A DNA stretch of 64,000 bases from Streptosporangium sp. NBC_01495. GTDB lineage: Bacteria > Actinomycetota > Actinomycetes > Streptosporangiales > Streptosporangiaceae. Under the pieces are notes generated by a model, which was given only the letters and a program-made list of their open reading frames with translations, was not told where the DNA came from and searched no databases. The translations under genes and the position numbers were made by a program. Of this stretch, positions 50,493 through 62,744 are shown in pieces. Numbering within the stretch: the first letter of the stretch is position 1; the number at the start of each line of letters is the position of its first letter. Where the stretch lies: positions 8,928,001 through 8,992,000 of the forward strand of contig NZ_CP109430.1 in assembly GCF_036250735.1 (NCBI RefSeq). The letters run 5' to 3'.

Positions 50493-51788
50493 GTGACAGG
50501 CATTGGTCACTCACATATTGCTCCGCGAAGTACCGTCCGCTCCTGGCTGACGGGGGCCCTGACCGTCGCGGTCGCGTTGGGCTGCGCCGCCGCGATACCG
50601 CACCCGGCGAGCGCGGCGCAGGCGGTGAACACAGCGGGCACGGCGCACGAGATGAACGCGACGAACACGGGACCCGGGACGAACGAGGCGACGCCGGTGC
50701 CGCTCGGCACGGCCACGAACTTCGCGGTGCTGGCGGGAACGAGGGTCGCCGACACCGGCGCCACCGTCGTCACCGGCGAGCTGGGGGTGAGCCCGGGAAC
50801 GGCGGCCACCGGCTTCCCGCCCGGCGTCGTGGCCGGCGCCGTCTACACGGCCGACTCCGTCGCCGCGCAGGCCCAGGCCGACCTGGCCACCGCCTACGAC
50901 AACGCGGTCAGGCGGCCCGGCACCGCCTCTCTCCCGGCGCAGCTCGGCGGTCTCACCGTGAAGCCGGGCGTCTACAACCCCGTCTCGGGTGCCTTCCAGA
51001 TCGCCGGGGAGCTGACCCTCGACGGACAGGGAAACCCGAACGCCGTCTTCGTCCTCAGGGCACCCGGCCTGGTCACCGCGCCCGCCAGCGCGGTGAGACT
51101 CGCCAACGGCGCCCAGGCGTGCAACGTCTTCTGGCAGGTCGGCGGCTCGGCCACGCTGGGAGCCAACTCCAACTTCGTCGGGAACGTCCTCGCGCTGAAC
51201 TCGATCACCGCGGCCGACGGCGCGACCGTGAACGGCCGCCTTCTGGCTCGCGAGGGCACCGTCAACCTGGACGGCGCCACCGTCACACGATCCGCCTGCG
51301 CGGTCGTGCCGTCGAGGCAGACCTCCACCAAGCTGGCCGCGTTCTGCGATCCGGAAGCGCCGGGTCATCTCACCCTTGTCGCGAACGTCACGTCCTCGGG
51401 GGCGGCCCCCCTGGCCGGGCCGGTCGAGTTCTTCGCCAACGGGGTGAGCCAGGACAAGTCCCAGTCCGACGACGGAGGCCGTGCCTCCCTGACCGTGTCC
51501 CACGTCCCGACACGAACCCATGAGTTCGTGGCCGCCTTCGCGGGCACGAACCGGCTCGACCCCAGCACCTCACCGGTGCTGACCGTGCCCGTCGGTCCCA
51601 AGGGAGTCTGCCAGGCACCACCGGCGAGTCCGGCCACCGCAGGCGACACCGCAGGCGCCGACAACAAGAACAAGAACAATCGGGGCCCCGTAACGTATCC
51701 GCCCAAGAAAAAGGCGTTCAAGGGAAGGAACAGTGAACGCCACCGTCACCACCATCCACGGTTCAGGCACCATCGCCACCAGCGCTGA
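50493..51788 (+). CDS. Ice-binding-like (DUF3494) secreted protein with Ig-like domain and His/Arg tail
   Basis: A 431-residue secreted protein. A signal peptide ends near VALGCAAAIPHPASAA. The DUF3494 beta-helix fold (about 65-270: PLGTATNFAVLAGTRVADTGATVVTGELGVSPG, FVLRAPGLVTAPASAVRLANGAQACNVFWQVGGSATLG) is that of ice-binding proteins and some adhesins. A bacterial Ig-like domain (about 275-365) follows, then a basic tail RHRHHHPRFRHHRHQR. GTG with AAGGAT upstream. The His/Arg tail is unusual and may bind metal or wall polymer. Confidence 0.8.
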   Translation: MTGIGHSHIAPRSTVRSWLTGALTVAVALGCAAAIPHPASAAQAVNTAGTAHEMNATNTGPGTNEATPVPLGTATNFAVLAGTRVADTGATVVTGELGVSPGTAATGFPPGVVAGAVYTADSVAAQAQADLATAYDNAVRRPGTASLPAQLGGLTVKPGVYNPVSGAFQIAGELTLDGQGNPNAVFVLRAPGLVTAPASAVRLANGAQACNVFWQVGGSATLGANSNFVGNVLALNSITAADGATVNGRLLAREGTVNLDGATVTRSACAVVPSRQTSTKLAAFCDPEAPGHLTLVANVTSSGAAPLAGPVEFFANGVSQDKSQSDDGGRASLTVSHVPTRTHEFVAAFAGTNRLDPSTSPVLTVPVGPKGVCQAPPASPATAGDTAGADNKNKNNRGPVTYPPKKKAFKGRNSERHRHHHPRFRHHRHQR

Positions 51789-51990
51789 AAAAACGGCTCC
51801 ACGGGCTGAGGAGAGGTAAAGCGGCCGTCCCGGGTCCCAAGAAGGTCCCAAGAAGGCAGTGGGTTCCGGAGAGACATCGTCCGGGAATTCCGAGGTGACG
51901 CGGAACCGCATCGCGTTTCCGCGTCACCGTCACCGGCATCGGCCGGGGCGACGCGTGAGCCCACCCGTTCATCCGGCGCCGCCGGTGAGT

Positions 51991-52021
51991 CCGCCCCGTC
52001 GGCCGTTGGCCGGTGGGGCGG
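51991..52021. terminator. Hairpin downstream of the ice-binding-like gene
   Basis: CCGCCCCGTCGGCC pairs with GGCCGGTGGGGCGG (two G-T wobbles) around GTT. It lies 200 bp after the stop codon and lacks a T run. Confidence 0.45.
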
Positions 52022-52166
52022 ATCCATCGGCGGCGCCGCGACGGGGGATGAACAGGCCGGATCACCCCCCGCGCCGGGGCCGGAACCCGCGTGGATCGGA
52101 CGGCCACCTCGGGGACGGGCACGGGCCCGGGGCGTACTCACGAGCAAGCACTCGGCCGGGAAGATC

Positions 52167-52184
52167 GAAAGTTCTGAAACTTTC
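52167..52184. promoter_or_regulatory. Inverted repeat GAAAGTT-N4-AACTTTC
   Basis: The arms are exact, with spacer CTGA. GAAA...TTTC elements lie upstream of several actinomycete polysaccharide-degrading genes, so a second regulator may act here, about 100 bp before the promoter. Confidence 0.5.
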
Positions 52185-52268
52185 ATGGTTCGCGAAAAAG
52201 GCCGCCCGGATCGCAGCAGCCTGGCGGCATGGGCCGCGAAACACCGGCGTAACCGAAGGCACATGCCA

Positions 52269-52316
52269 TTGACATCCCGTTCACCGTCTCCAGAATCCCT
52301 TATGGGAGCGCTCCCA
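52269..52316 (+). promoter_or_regulatory. Promoter and perfect CelR operator of the GH48-GH9-GH5 set
   Basis: TTGACA (52269-52274), 16 bp, CAGAAT (52291-52296), then TGGGAGCGCTCCCA (52303-52316) over the expected start point. The operator is identical to the one before the celR-like gene at 43278, so a bound repressor would block initiation. Confidence 0.82.
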
Positions 52317-52397
52317 CCCCCTCTCTCCCCTGCTTGATCCGATGCGGTGCCACCACCAGCGGATTCGCATCGATCCCCACTCACGGAGGCCCATTTC

Positions 52398-55337
52398 ATG
52401 CATCTGTTCCCCCTCAGAGCGGGAGCGCTCCCACGCTTCCGGAGACGGGTCGCCGCGCTGGCGCTGCTCAGCCTGGCGGCCGGGACGACCACCGCGCTGG
52501 CAGCCTCCCCCGCCCTCGCGGCCGTCGCCTGCGACGTGACGTACACCACCAACGACTGGCAGGGCGGCTTCACCGCCAGCGTGTCCGTCAAGAACCTGGG
52601 CGACCCGCTGACCGGATGGACCCTCGGGTTCAACTTCCCGACGACCACCCAGCGGCTCTCCCAGGGCTGGAGCGCCACCTGGGCACAGAGCGGCCAGGCC
52701 GTCACCGCCCAGAACCTCGCCTGGAACGGCAACCTGGCCACCGGCGCCTCGACCAGCATCGGCTTCAACGGCACATGGTCGGGGTCCAACCCCAAGCCGA
52801 CCGCCTTCACGATCAACGGCACCACCTGCGGGGGGACCGCCCCCGTCAACCAGCCGCCCACCGTGAGCATCACCAGCCCGGCGGCCGGGGCCACCTTCGC
52901 CGCGCCCGCGACGGTGGCGATCGCCGCGAACGCGGCCGACAGTGACGGCACCGTCTCCAAGGTCGACTTCTTCAACGGCACCACGCTGCTGGGCACCGAC
53001 ACCACCGCGCCGTACGCCTACAACTGGACGAACGTCGCCGCCGGGAGCTACTCCCTCACCAGCAGGGCGACCGACGACAAGGGCGCGGCCACCACCTCCG
53101 CCCCCGTGGGGATCACCGTCACCGCCAACGCGACCCCCGCCGTGGTCGTCACCCCGGCCACGGTCGCCGTCCCCGAGGGCGGCACGGCCGACCTCGCGGT
53201 CAGGCTCTCCAGGGCCCCCTCCGCGAACGTCACCGTGGCGACCGCGAGGACGAGCGGCGACACCGACCTCACGGTCTCCTCCGGCGCGTCGCTGACCTTC
53301 ACCACCGCCAACTGGAACACGGCCCAGACGGTACGGGTCGCGGCGGCCGAGGACACCGACCAGACCTCCGGCAGCGCCGAGTTCACCTCGACCGCCACCG
53401 GCCACACCTCCGCCAAGGCGACCGCCACCGAGGTCGACAACGACTCGTCCGGCGGCGACAACGAGTACATCCAGCGCTTCACCGCGATGTACAACAAGAT
53501 CAAGGACCCGGCGAACGGCTACTTCTCGCCGCAGGGCGTGCCCTACCACTCCGTCGAGACCTTCTTGGTCGAGGCGCCGGACCACGGGCACGAGACCACC
53601 TCCGAGGCCTACAGCTACTACCTGTGGCTGGAGGCGGCGTACGGCAAGGTGACCGGCGACTGGACCAGGTTCAACGACGCCTGGGCCTCGATGGAGAGAT
53701 ACATCATCCCGGCCACGGCCGACCAGCCGACCAACTCCTTCTACAACCCGGCCAAGCCCGCCACGTACGCCGGTGAGTGGGACGACATCAAGCAGTACCC
53801 GTCCAGGCTGGACAGCGGCGTGAGCGTCGGCACCGACCCGATCGCCAACGAGCTCAAGACGGCGTACGGCACCAGCGACGTCTACGGCATGCACTGGCTG
53901 CTGGACGTGGACAACACCTACGGCTTCGGCCGCTGCGGCGACGGGACCACCAAGCCCGCGTACATCAACACCTACCAGCGCGGCCCCGAGGAGTCGGTCT
54001 TCGAGACCATCCCGCAGCCGTCCTGCGACACCTTCAAGCACGGCGGCCCGAACGGGTTCCTGGACCTGTTCACCGGCGACAGCAGCTACGCCAAGCAGTG
54101 GAAGTACACCAACGCCCCCGACGCCGACGCCCGCGCCGTCCAGGTGGCCTACTGGGCGCACACCTGGGCCACCGAGCAGGGCAAGGCCTCGCAGGTCTCG
54201 GCCACGATCGCCAAGGCCGCGAAGATGGGCGACTACCTGCGCTACGCGATGTACGACAAGTACTTCAAGAAGCAGGGCTGCACCAGCACCTCGTGCCCGG
54301 CCGGAACCGGCAAGGACAGTTCGGCCTACCTGCTGAGCTGGTACTACGCCTGGGGCGGCGCCAACGACAGCTCCGCCGGATGGGCCTGGCGGATCGGCTC
54401 CAGCCACAACCACTCCGGCTACCAGAACCCGATGGCCGCGTGGGTGCTGTCCAGCGTGGACGCGCTCAAGCCCAAGGGCGCGACCGCCGTGCAGGACTGG
54501 ACCACCAGCACCAAGCGGCAGATGGAGTTCTACCGCTGGCTGCAGTCGACCGAGGGCGCGATCGCCGGTGGCGCCACCAACAGCTGGCAGGGCCACTACG
54601 CGGCCCCGCCGTCGACGCTGCCCACCTTCTACGGGATGGCCTACGACTGGCAGCCGGTCTACCACGACCCGCCGTCCAACCAGTGGTTCGGCTTCCAGGC
54701 GTGGTCGATGGAGCGGGTCGCGGAGCTGTACTACGCGACCGGCAACGCCGACGCCAAGCTCGTGCTGGACAAGTGGGTCAAGTGGGCCACCGACAACACC
54801 ACGATCAACGCCGACGGGACCTACCAGATCCCCTCGACGCTGGTGTGGACCGGCCAGCCCGACACCTGGAACCCGAGCAACCCGGGCACGAACTCCGGGC
54901 TGCACGTGAGCATCAGGGACTACACGACCGACGTGGGCGTGGCGGGCTCGTACGCCAAGGTGCTGACCTACTACGCGGCCAAGTCCGGCAACGCCACGGC
55001 CAAGGCCGTCGCCAAGGGCCTGCTCGACGGCATGTGGCGGAACAACCAGGACGCCAAGGGCGTCTCGGTCACCGAGACCAAGGCCGACTACAGCCGCCTC
55101 AACGACCCGGTCTACGTGCCCCCGGGCTGGACCGGCAAGATGCCCAACGGCGACACGATCAACTCCAGCTCGACCTTCATGTCCATCCGGTCCTTCTACA
55201 AGAACGACCCGGACTGGCCGAAGGTGGACGCCTACCTGAAGGGCACCGGCCCCGCCCCGTCCTTCAACTACCACCGGTTCTGGGCGCAGGTGGACGTGGC
55301 CGTCGCCCTCGCCGAGTACGGCCGCCTCTTCCCCTGA
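52398..55337 (+). CDS. GH48 cellobiohydrolase with CBM2, Ig-like and Calx-beta-like domains
   Basis: Processive exo-cellulase acting from cellulose chain reducing ends (979 aa). Signal peptide to about 42; CBM2 44-140 ([25 protein letters not shown]); Ig-like domain 150-240; Calx-beta-like domain 244-350; GH48 from 355 ([20 protein letters not shown]) with the acid Glu in [18 protein letters not shown] near 398-405. ATG at 52398 has GGAGG upstream. First gene of a CelR-controlled set. Similar in plan to T. fusca Cel48A, with a different linker. Confidence 0.95.
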   Translation: MHLFPLRAGALPRFRRRVAALALLSLAAGTTTALAASPALAAVACDVTYTTNDWQGGFTASVSVKNLGDPLTGWTLGFNFPTTTQRLSQGWSATWAQSGQAVTAQNLAWNGNLATGASTSIGFNGTWSGSNPKPTAFTINGTTCGGTAPVNQPPTVSITSPAAGATFAAPATVAIAANAADSDGTVSKVDFFNGTTLLGTDTTAPYAYNWTNVAAGSYSLTSRATDDKGAATTSAPVGITVTANATPAVVVTPATVAVPEGGTADLAVRLSRAPSANVTVATARTSGDTDLTVSSGASLTFTTANWNTAQTVRVAAAEDTDQTSGSAEFTSTATGHTSAKATATEVDNDSSGGDNEYIQRFTAMYNKIKDPANGYFSPQGVPYHSVETFLVEAPDHGHETTSEAYSYYLWLEAAYGKVTGDWTRFNDAWASMERYIIPATADQPTNSFYNPAKPATYAGEWDDIKQYPSRLDSGVSVGTDPIANELKTAYGTSDVYGMHWLLDVDNTYGFGRCGDGTTKPAYINTYQRGPEESVFETIPQPSCDTFKHGGPNGFLDLFTGDSSYAKQWKYTNAPDADARAVQVAYWAHTWATEQGKASQVSATIAKAAKMGDYLRYAMYDKYFKKQGCTSTSCPAGTGKDSSAYLLSWYYAWGGANDSSAGWAWRIGSSHNHSGYQNPMAAWVLSSVDALKPKGATAVQDWTTSTKRQMEFYRWLQSTEGAIAGGATNSWQGHYAAPPSTLPTFYGMAYDWQPVYHDPPSNQWFGFQAWSMERVAELYYATGNADAKLVLDKWVKWATDNTTINADGTYQIPSTLVWTGQPDTWNPSNPGTNSGLHVSIRDYTTDVGVAGSYAKVLTYYAAKSGNATAKAVAKGLLDGMWRNNQDAKGVSVTETKADYSRLNDPVYVPPGWTGKMPNGDTINSSSTFMSIRSFYKNDPDWPKVDAYLKGTGPAPSFNYHRFWAQVDVAVALAEYGRLFP
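52420..52433 (+). promoter_or_regulatory. Second CelR-like operator inside the GH48 coding start
   Basis: CGGGAGCGCTCCCA matches the operator at 13 of 14 positions and lies at codons 8-12 of the GH48 signal peptide (RAGALP). It is 117 bp downstream of the first operator, close to eleven helical turns, which would allow looping or a roadblock. Confidence 0.65.
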
Positions 55338-55346
55338 TCCCCCGTC

Positions 55347-58012
<2,666 letters not shown>

Positions 58013-58140
58013 CACCCGCTCCGGCGGCTCACTCCGGCGACCCGCACCACAAGGCCGGCACCCGCTCCGGCGACCCGCACCGCGAACCGACGCCCCACTC
58101 CGACCACCCGTACCGCGAACCGACACCCGCTCCCCTGTCC

Positions 58141-58210
58141 AGGCGTCCGTTCCTCCCACCGGACGCCTCCTCACCCCGGCCGGGCGCGACGACCCCTCCG
58201 CCCGGCCGGG
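58141..58210 (+). terminator. Two stem-loops between the GH9 and GH5 genes
   Basis: AGGCGTCCG/CGGACGCCT (58141-58168) and CCCGGCCGGGCG/CGCCCGGCCGGG (58175-58210) are perfect stems. They follow a degenerate repeat (ACCGCGAACCGAC, about 58078-58126). The second ends 22 bp before the GH5 start. Confidence 0.8.
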
Positions 58211-58232
58211 CACCCCCCAACCGAGGTAGGTC

Positions 58233-59795
58233 ATGCGAATCAGACTGGCGCTGCTCGCGGCGCTCCTTCTCCCGTTCCTCGTCTCCATACCGCCCGCCCA
58301 CGCCGCCGTCGGCCTCCACGTGAGCGGTACGCGGATCGTCGAGGCGAACGGCAACGCGTTCGTCATGCGGGGCACCAGCCACGCGCACACCTGGTACCCG
58401 ACCCAGACCAGCTCGTTCGCGAACATCAAGTCACTCGGCGCGAACACCGTCCGGGTGGTGCTCAGCGGCGGCCGGTGGACCGCCAACGGCACCTCCGACG
58501 TGGCGAACGTCGTCTCGCTCTGCAAGCAGAACAAGCTCATCTGTGTCCTGGAAAATCATGACACCACCGGGTACGGCGAGCAGAGCGGCGCGTACACCCT
58601 CGAACAGGCCGTGGACTACTGGATCAGCGTCAAGAGCGCGATCGTCGGCCAGGAGGACCACGTCGTCCTCAACATCGGCAACGAGCCCTTCGGCAACAAC
58701 GCGACCACCCCGGGCTGGACCCAGGCCACCTCGGCCGCGATCACCCGGCTGCGGAGCAACGGGTTCCAGCACCTGATCATGGTGGACGCGCCCAACTGGG
58801 GCCAGGACTGGGGCTTCACCATGCGCGACAACGCCTCCACGGTCTTCGCCGCCGACCCGCAGCGCAACACGGTCTTCTCCGTCCACATGTACGGGGTGTT
58901 CGACACGGCCGCCGAGGTCACCTCCTACCTGCAGGCGTTCCAGACCGCGGGACTGCCGCTGGTGGTCGGCGAGTTCGGTTTCGACCACTCCGACGGCAAC
59001 CCCGACGAGGACACGATCATGGCCCAGGCGCAGGCCAGGGGCGTCGGCTACCTCGGCTGGTCGTGGAGCGGCAACGGCGGCGGCGTCGAGTATCTCGACC
59101 AGGTGACCAACTTCAACGTCGCCGCCCTCACCACCTGGGGACAGCGCCTGTTCAACGGGGCGAACGGCATCGCGCAGACCTCCGTCGAGGCCACGATCTA
59201 CGGCGGAACCGGCACCCCCGACACCCAGGCGCCGACCAGGCCCGGCACCCCCGCCGCCTCCGACGTCACCGCCACCGGCGCCCGGCTGTCCTGGACCGCC
59301 TCCACCGACGACCGCGCGGTCACCGGCTACGACGTCCTCCGCGGAACCACCAGGCTCGGCTCCTCGACGACCAACTCGATCACCCTGACCGGGCTCACCC
59401 CGCAGACCGCATACAGCGTCACCGTCGTCGCCCGCGACGCCGCGGGAAACACCTCCACCGCCTCGGCGGCGACGACCTTCACCACCCTCGCCGGACAACC
59501 CGGCGGCACCTGCACATCCACATACCGTACGAGCAACTCCTGGCAGGGCGGCTTCCAGGGCGAGGTCACCGTCCGCTGCACCTCCGCCGTCACCACCTGG
59601 CGGACCGTCCTCACCTACCCCTCCGGTGTGAACGTCGGCCAGTCGTGGAGCTCCACCCTCTCCGCGGCTCCCCCGGTCTTCACCTTCACCAACGCCGCCT
59701 GGAACGGAGCCGTCCCGGCGGGAGGATCCACCACCTTCGGCTTCATCGGCACCTGGTCCGGCACGGGCACCCCGCCCACCCCCACCATCTCCTAG
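58233..59795 (+). CDS. GH5 (subfamily 8-like) beta-mannanase with FnIII and CBM2
   Basis: Secreted glycoside hydrolase (520 aa): signal peptide 1-24; GH5 25-325 starting GLHVSGTRIVEANGNAFVMRG, with acid Glu in LNIGNEPF near 150 and nucleophile in VVGEFGF near 245; FnIII 330-420; CBM2 425-520. HAHTWYP and the overall plan match GH5_8 mannanases such as Streptomyces ManA, so beta-1,4-mannan is the likely substrate rather than cellulose. ATG with GAGGTAGG upstream. Confidence 0.9.
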   Translation: MRIRLALLAALLLPFLVSIPPAHAAVGLHVSGTRIVEANGNAFVMRGTSHAHTWYPTQTSSFANIKSLGANTVRVVLSGGRWTANGTSDVANVVSLCKQNKLICVLENHDTTGYGEQSGAYTLEQAVDYWISVKSAIVGQEDHVVLNIGNEPFGNNATTPGWTQATSAAITRLRSNGFQHLIMVDAPNWGQDWGFTMRDNASTVFAADPQRNTVFSVHMYGVFDTAAEVTSYLQAFQTAGLPLVVGEFGFDHSDGNPDEDTIMAQAQARGVGYLGWSWSGNGGGVEYLDQVTNFNVAALTTWGQRLFNGANGIAQTSVEATIYGGTGTPDTQAPTRPGTPAASDVTATGARLSWTASTDDRAVTGYDVLRGTTRLGSSTTNSITLTGLTPQTAYSVTVVARDAAGNTSTASAATTFTTLAGQPGGTCTSTYRTSNSWQGGFQGEVTVRCTSAVTTWRTVLTYPSGVNVGQSWSSTLSAAPPVFTFTNAAWNGAVPAGGSTTFGFIGTWSGTGTPPTPTIS

Positions 59796-59850
59796 CCGTA
59801 CCCCGGTGGCCTCCCCGCCCCGCGCCGGCTGCCTCCCGTCGTACGCCGGG

Positions 59851-59916
59851 CGGTGAGGCCGCCGTCACCGGCGGCCTCACCGCGGCCCCGTGGCCGGTTC
59901 ACACCGGCCACGGGGC
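59851..59916 (+). terminator. Two strong stem-loops after the GH5 gene
   Basis: CGGTGAGGCCGCCG pairs with CGGCGGCCTCACCG (59851-59882, loop TCAC) and GCCCCGTGGCCGG with CCGGCCACGGGGC (59885-59916, loop TTCACA). They form the third pair in this gene set and probably its end; they may also serve the convergent peptide gene. Confidence 0.85.
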
Positions 59917-59974
59917 TCCCCCGCAGCGCGCCCGGATCGGGACGCGGATGTGGTCCGGCGATCGGGAGACCCGG

Positions 59975-60307
59975 TCAGTCGTCGAACCCGAAGCCTCCGA
60001 AGCCGCCGCTGCTGTTCCTGTTCTCCAGGCGGTTGTTGTTGTTGTTGTGGTTGTTGATACGGATCCTGAAGTTCTCGCGGTGGTGGTGCCGGTGCCGGTT
60101 CCAGCCACCGCCGCCGCCACCGCAGCAGCCGCGACCGCAGCCGCGACCACAGCCACCGCCGCCCCAGGTCGGGAAGGCCACGGCGGTGACCGTGGCGGTC
60201 GTGGCACCGGCGCTCGCGACTGTAGTCGCCGCACCCATACCGACAGCCCCGCCGGTCAGCGCCACGGTGAAGGCGAGCCCTGCAATAACACTCTTGAACT
60301 TGGGCAT
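59975..60307 (-). CDS. Small secreted Gly/Cys/Asn-rich peptide, unknown
   Basis: A 110-residue protein. Signal peptide MPKFKSVIAGLAFTVALTGG to about residue 34, then WGGGGCGRGCGRGCCGGGGGGW with four Cys, a His/Arg patch NRHRHHHREN, an INNHNNNNN run and the acidic end GGFGGFGFDD. ATG at 60307 with GAGGGG upstream. I do not recognise the family. Structural wall protein, metal-binding peptide or modified-peptide precursor are all possible; no modification enzyme is nearby. Confidence 0.65.
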   Translation of the reverse strand: MPKFKSVIAGLAFTVALTGGAVGMGAATTVASAGATTATVTAVAFPTWGGGGCGRGCGRGCCGGGGGGWNRHRHHHRENFRIRINNHNNNNNRLENRNSSGGFGGFGFDD

Positions 60308-60628
60308 TGCTTTTCCCCTCGAAAGGTTCAATTACCCCGATTCCCGGCATTTCTGGATCGGCCGGAAATCACTAGAGGTGGCCAGGTATGAGCCATCCCT
60401 GCCTGTCATACTTTCCTGCTATCTCTGCCCATAAACGATAATTCAATCCTTTTACACTGCGATTGTCCGCTTATTGTGGTTATTAAACTCTTCCAGATTG
60501 ATTTGCGGTGAAATGTCCTTTATGTTCCACGAGGAATACCGGCCCGTGGAGATCGCGACGGCGCCCCGGACGCTCTCGGATCCTTCGGTGGCGAGAGTGA
60601 CGCCCACCGGCTGACCGTTCCGTCCCGC
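60308..60628. other. 321-bp AT-rich promoter-like region
   Basis: The stretch 60400-60500 is the most AT-rich of the area (CATAAACGATAATTCAATCC, TTATTGTGGTTATTAAACTC) and probably holds the promoter of the secreted peptide. A 30-codon plus-strand frame from 60522 has no clear ribosome site. Confidence 0.45.
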
Positions 60629-61363
60629 TCAGGAAGAACGCGCGTCGATGCCGTACCTGTGCAGCGTGGAGACCATCCAGCGCGAGAGGCGTAGGTGGCC
60701 GACGAGGGTGGGGTGGACGCCGTCGGGCAGGACCGCTCCGCGACCCCAGCCCCGGCCGTGCGGGCCGAGGGGCTCGAACGGGTCGAGGAACGGCACCTCC
60801 TGCCGGTCGGCGGCCAGCGAGACGGCCTCCCGCACGCCGTAGGCCCACCGAGGTGCCCTGGTCATCCAGATCGGGCCGACCAGCACGATCCTGGTGTGCG
60901 GCCATCGCCGCCTGACCAGCGCCAGCAGGTGGACGGCCGCGTTCTCGATCCTGACGGCCTCGATCCCGCGGTCGTTGCGCCCGCCGGAGATGATGAGCAT
61001 GTCGGGCTCGGGGCGCCAGGAGAGCTCCTTGACGAAGGAGTCCCGGAAGGTCCGGCCCACCCTGCCGGGGTTGACGAAGCCCGTTCCGGCGGCGCCCGCA
61101 GTGATCAGCTGCCAGCCCAGTTCCCGCGCGACCCGGGCCGCGTAGCCGTCCCACCCCCGTACGGGACCCGACCCGACCGTGAAGCTGTCGCCGACGATCA
61201 TGACGAGCGGGGCCTGGGGCGGCCAGGTGGGTGGGGATTCCGTGCCGGCGGCCATCGGCGTGGTCGCGCCGTCTCCGGGGCTACATCCCGAAATAAGGCA
61301 GGAAATCGCTACAAGAAATGCGACCGTGAACGCCCACGGTCGTCTACGTACGGGCGTGCGCAT
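60629..61363 (-). CDS. SGNH/GDSL-family lipoprotein hydrolase
   Basis: A 244-residue lipid-anchored esterase-like protein with lipobox LISGC near residue 27. Block I is VMIVGDSFTVGSG (nucleophile Ser), block III SGGRNDRG, block V DGVHPTLVGH, so the catalytic triad is present. Likely removes acetyl or acyl groups from polysaccharide or lipid. It sits next to the hydrolase set but has its own orientation. Confidence 0.9.
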   Translation of the reverse strand: MRTPVRRRPWAFTVAFLVAISCLISGCSPGDGATTPMAAGTESPPTWPPQAPLVMIVGDSFTVGSGPVRGWDGYAARVARELGWQLITAGAAGTGFVNPGRVGRTFRDSFVKELSWRPEPDMLIISGGRNDRGIEAVRIENAAVHLLALVRRRWPHTRIVLVGPIWMTRAPRWAYGVREAVSLAADRQEVPFLDPFEPLGPHGRGWGRGAVLPDGVHPTLVGHLRLSRWMVSTLHRYGIDARSS

Positions 61364-61581
61364 GCCACCTCGGGAAACGTCGGACTCCCGACATGATTGC
61401 AGATGTCCGCCGACGACCGCGGCGACTCCGCCCCACGAACACGACCGGACCCGCGGATCCGGCTCGGCCCCATCGGATCAGAGCGGCACCATCGACGTAA
61501 AACAGCTTGGAACAGCACCGTTCACACCGCGACCGCCCGGGTCACCACCGGACCGAGGTGACGCCGTGGGGCGGGGACGGG

Positions 61582-62610
61582 TCAGCTGACCTCGGAGGGG
61601 CTGACGGACCAGGTGTTGCAGTAGGCGATCCTGGCGTACTTCCAGCCCTGGTGGAGCCAGGCGGCGTAGTGCTCGCCGCTGCCGTGGTCGCGCCGGGTGT
61701 TGCCGTTCTGGTCGTCGCCGCGCCCGAACTCCGTCCGCAGTACCTCCTGCCAGCGCGCGTTGGTGACCCCGAGCGGGACCCGTACGGTGCGGACGAAGGC
61801 CCCGGAGAGGCACTGGGCCTGGAGCTCGTGGCGGCGGGAGTGGGCGTCCTGGGCACTACGGGACTTGCTGGAGACCTCCCACCACCAGGCCCCGCCGATA
61901 CCCGCCATGCTCTGCACGTGGTGCGCGTACTCGTGGGCGAGCACGGCCAGGTAGGGGACGTGGTTCCCGGCGGGGTCGACGTCGCCGCTCTGCTCGATCA
62001 CGTGGCTCAGGCCGATGTACATGCCCCGGTTGGACGGGCAGTAGTAGGCGGAGGCGTTGGCGTCGGGGTAGGTGCCGCAGGGCCCGCGTCCGGGACGGGA
62101 CCAGTAGACCTTGCGCGCCGGGAGGAAGACCGCGCCGGCCTGGGAGAACTTCGCCGACCACGCCCGCTCCAGGCAGTCGGTGACGGCGTTGAGATAGGAC
62201 AGCATGTCGCGGGGCTGGGTCGAGGGCCTCGGGGCGCGGCACGAGGTGGGGCGCATCAGGCCCGTGCCGTACAGCGGGTTGCGCTTGAGCCTGGCCGTGG
62301 TGTCAGAGCGCCGCATGTAGCGGAGGTCGACGGCCAGGTTCCGCTTCGCGGCGACCGGCGTGATCTCGACGTCGCCCAGCGAGCCGAGGTTCAGCTTCTC
62401 CGGCGGGGTGAAGTCCGGCGTGGTGATCTCGGTGTCGCCCGTCTGCTGGGGGACCGCGCTCCTCGTCGCCACCGGGGCGGTCCCGGGACCGGCGGGAACC
62501 TCGGCCTCCTTCTCGCCTGCCAGGCCCGCGATCACCACGACCGCGGCGAACGCCGTGGCGAGAACGCCGAGCACGCCGAAGGCCAGCGGGTTCGACCCCC
62601 GTGGGCGCAT
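61582..62610 (-). CDS. Neutral zinc metallopeptidase (YpfJ-like)
   Basis: A 342-residue membrane-anchored protein: one helix at 10-32, a Pro/Thr-rich spacer, then a YpfJ/zn-peptidase domain with the zinc motif in VLAHEYAHHVQSMAG near residue 225 and a downstream Glu in HELQAQCLSG. Cys residues could form disulfides. Substrate unknown. ATG start; divergent from the DUF2207 gene. Confidence 0.88.
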   Translation of the reverse strand: MRPRGSNPLAFGVLGVLATAFAAVVVIAGLAGEKEAEVPAGPGTAPVATRSAVPQQTGDTEITTPDFTPPEKLNLGSLGDVEITPVAAKRNLAVDLRYMRRSDTTARLKRNPLYGTGLMRPTSCRAPRPSTQPRDMLSYLNAVTDCLERAWSAKFSQAGAVFLPARKVYWSRPGRGPCGTYPDANASAYYCPSNRGMYIGLSHVIEQSGDVDPAGNHVPYLAVLAHEYAHHVQSMAGIGGAWWWEVSSKSRSAQDAHSRRHELQAQCLSGAFVRTVRVPLGVTNARWQEVLRTEFGRGDDQNGNTRRDHGSGEHYAAWLHQGWKYARIAYCNTWSVSPSEVS

Positions 62611-62744
62611 GCGACCGCCTCTCCAAAGAGTTGATCTACGGGCGGCAATCTAGCGGATGCAACCACATATGGGTTTATGAGTGGGAAAAAATGGATACTG
62701 GGTCGGCCATCACGGGCCGGTGGATCTCGCTAAGCTCCCGACAC

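Larger units (their letters stand above)
51789..52397. other. 609-bp intergenic region upstream of the GH48 gene
   Basis: Contains a terminator-like hairpin (51991-52021), an inverted repeat GAAAGTT-N4-AACTTTC (52167-52184), and the promoter/CelR operator (52269-52316). No gene is supported. Confidence 0.6.

Noticed and set aside
52281-55274. 997-codon minus-strand frame opposite the GH48 gene
   Set aside because: Long Val/Gly/Arg-rich antisense frame caused by GC-rich third positions of the GH48 gene, which has clear domains and catalytic residues.
60522-60614. 30-codon plus-strand frame starting MFHEEYRPVEIATAPRT
   Set aside because: Has an AT-rich upstream region but no clear ribosome site and no recognisable motif; not listed as a gene.
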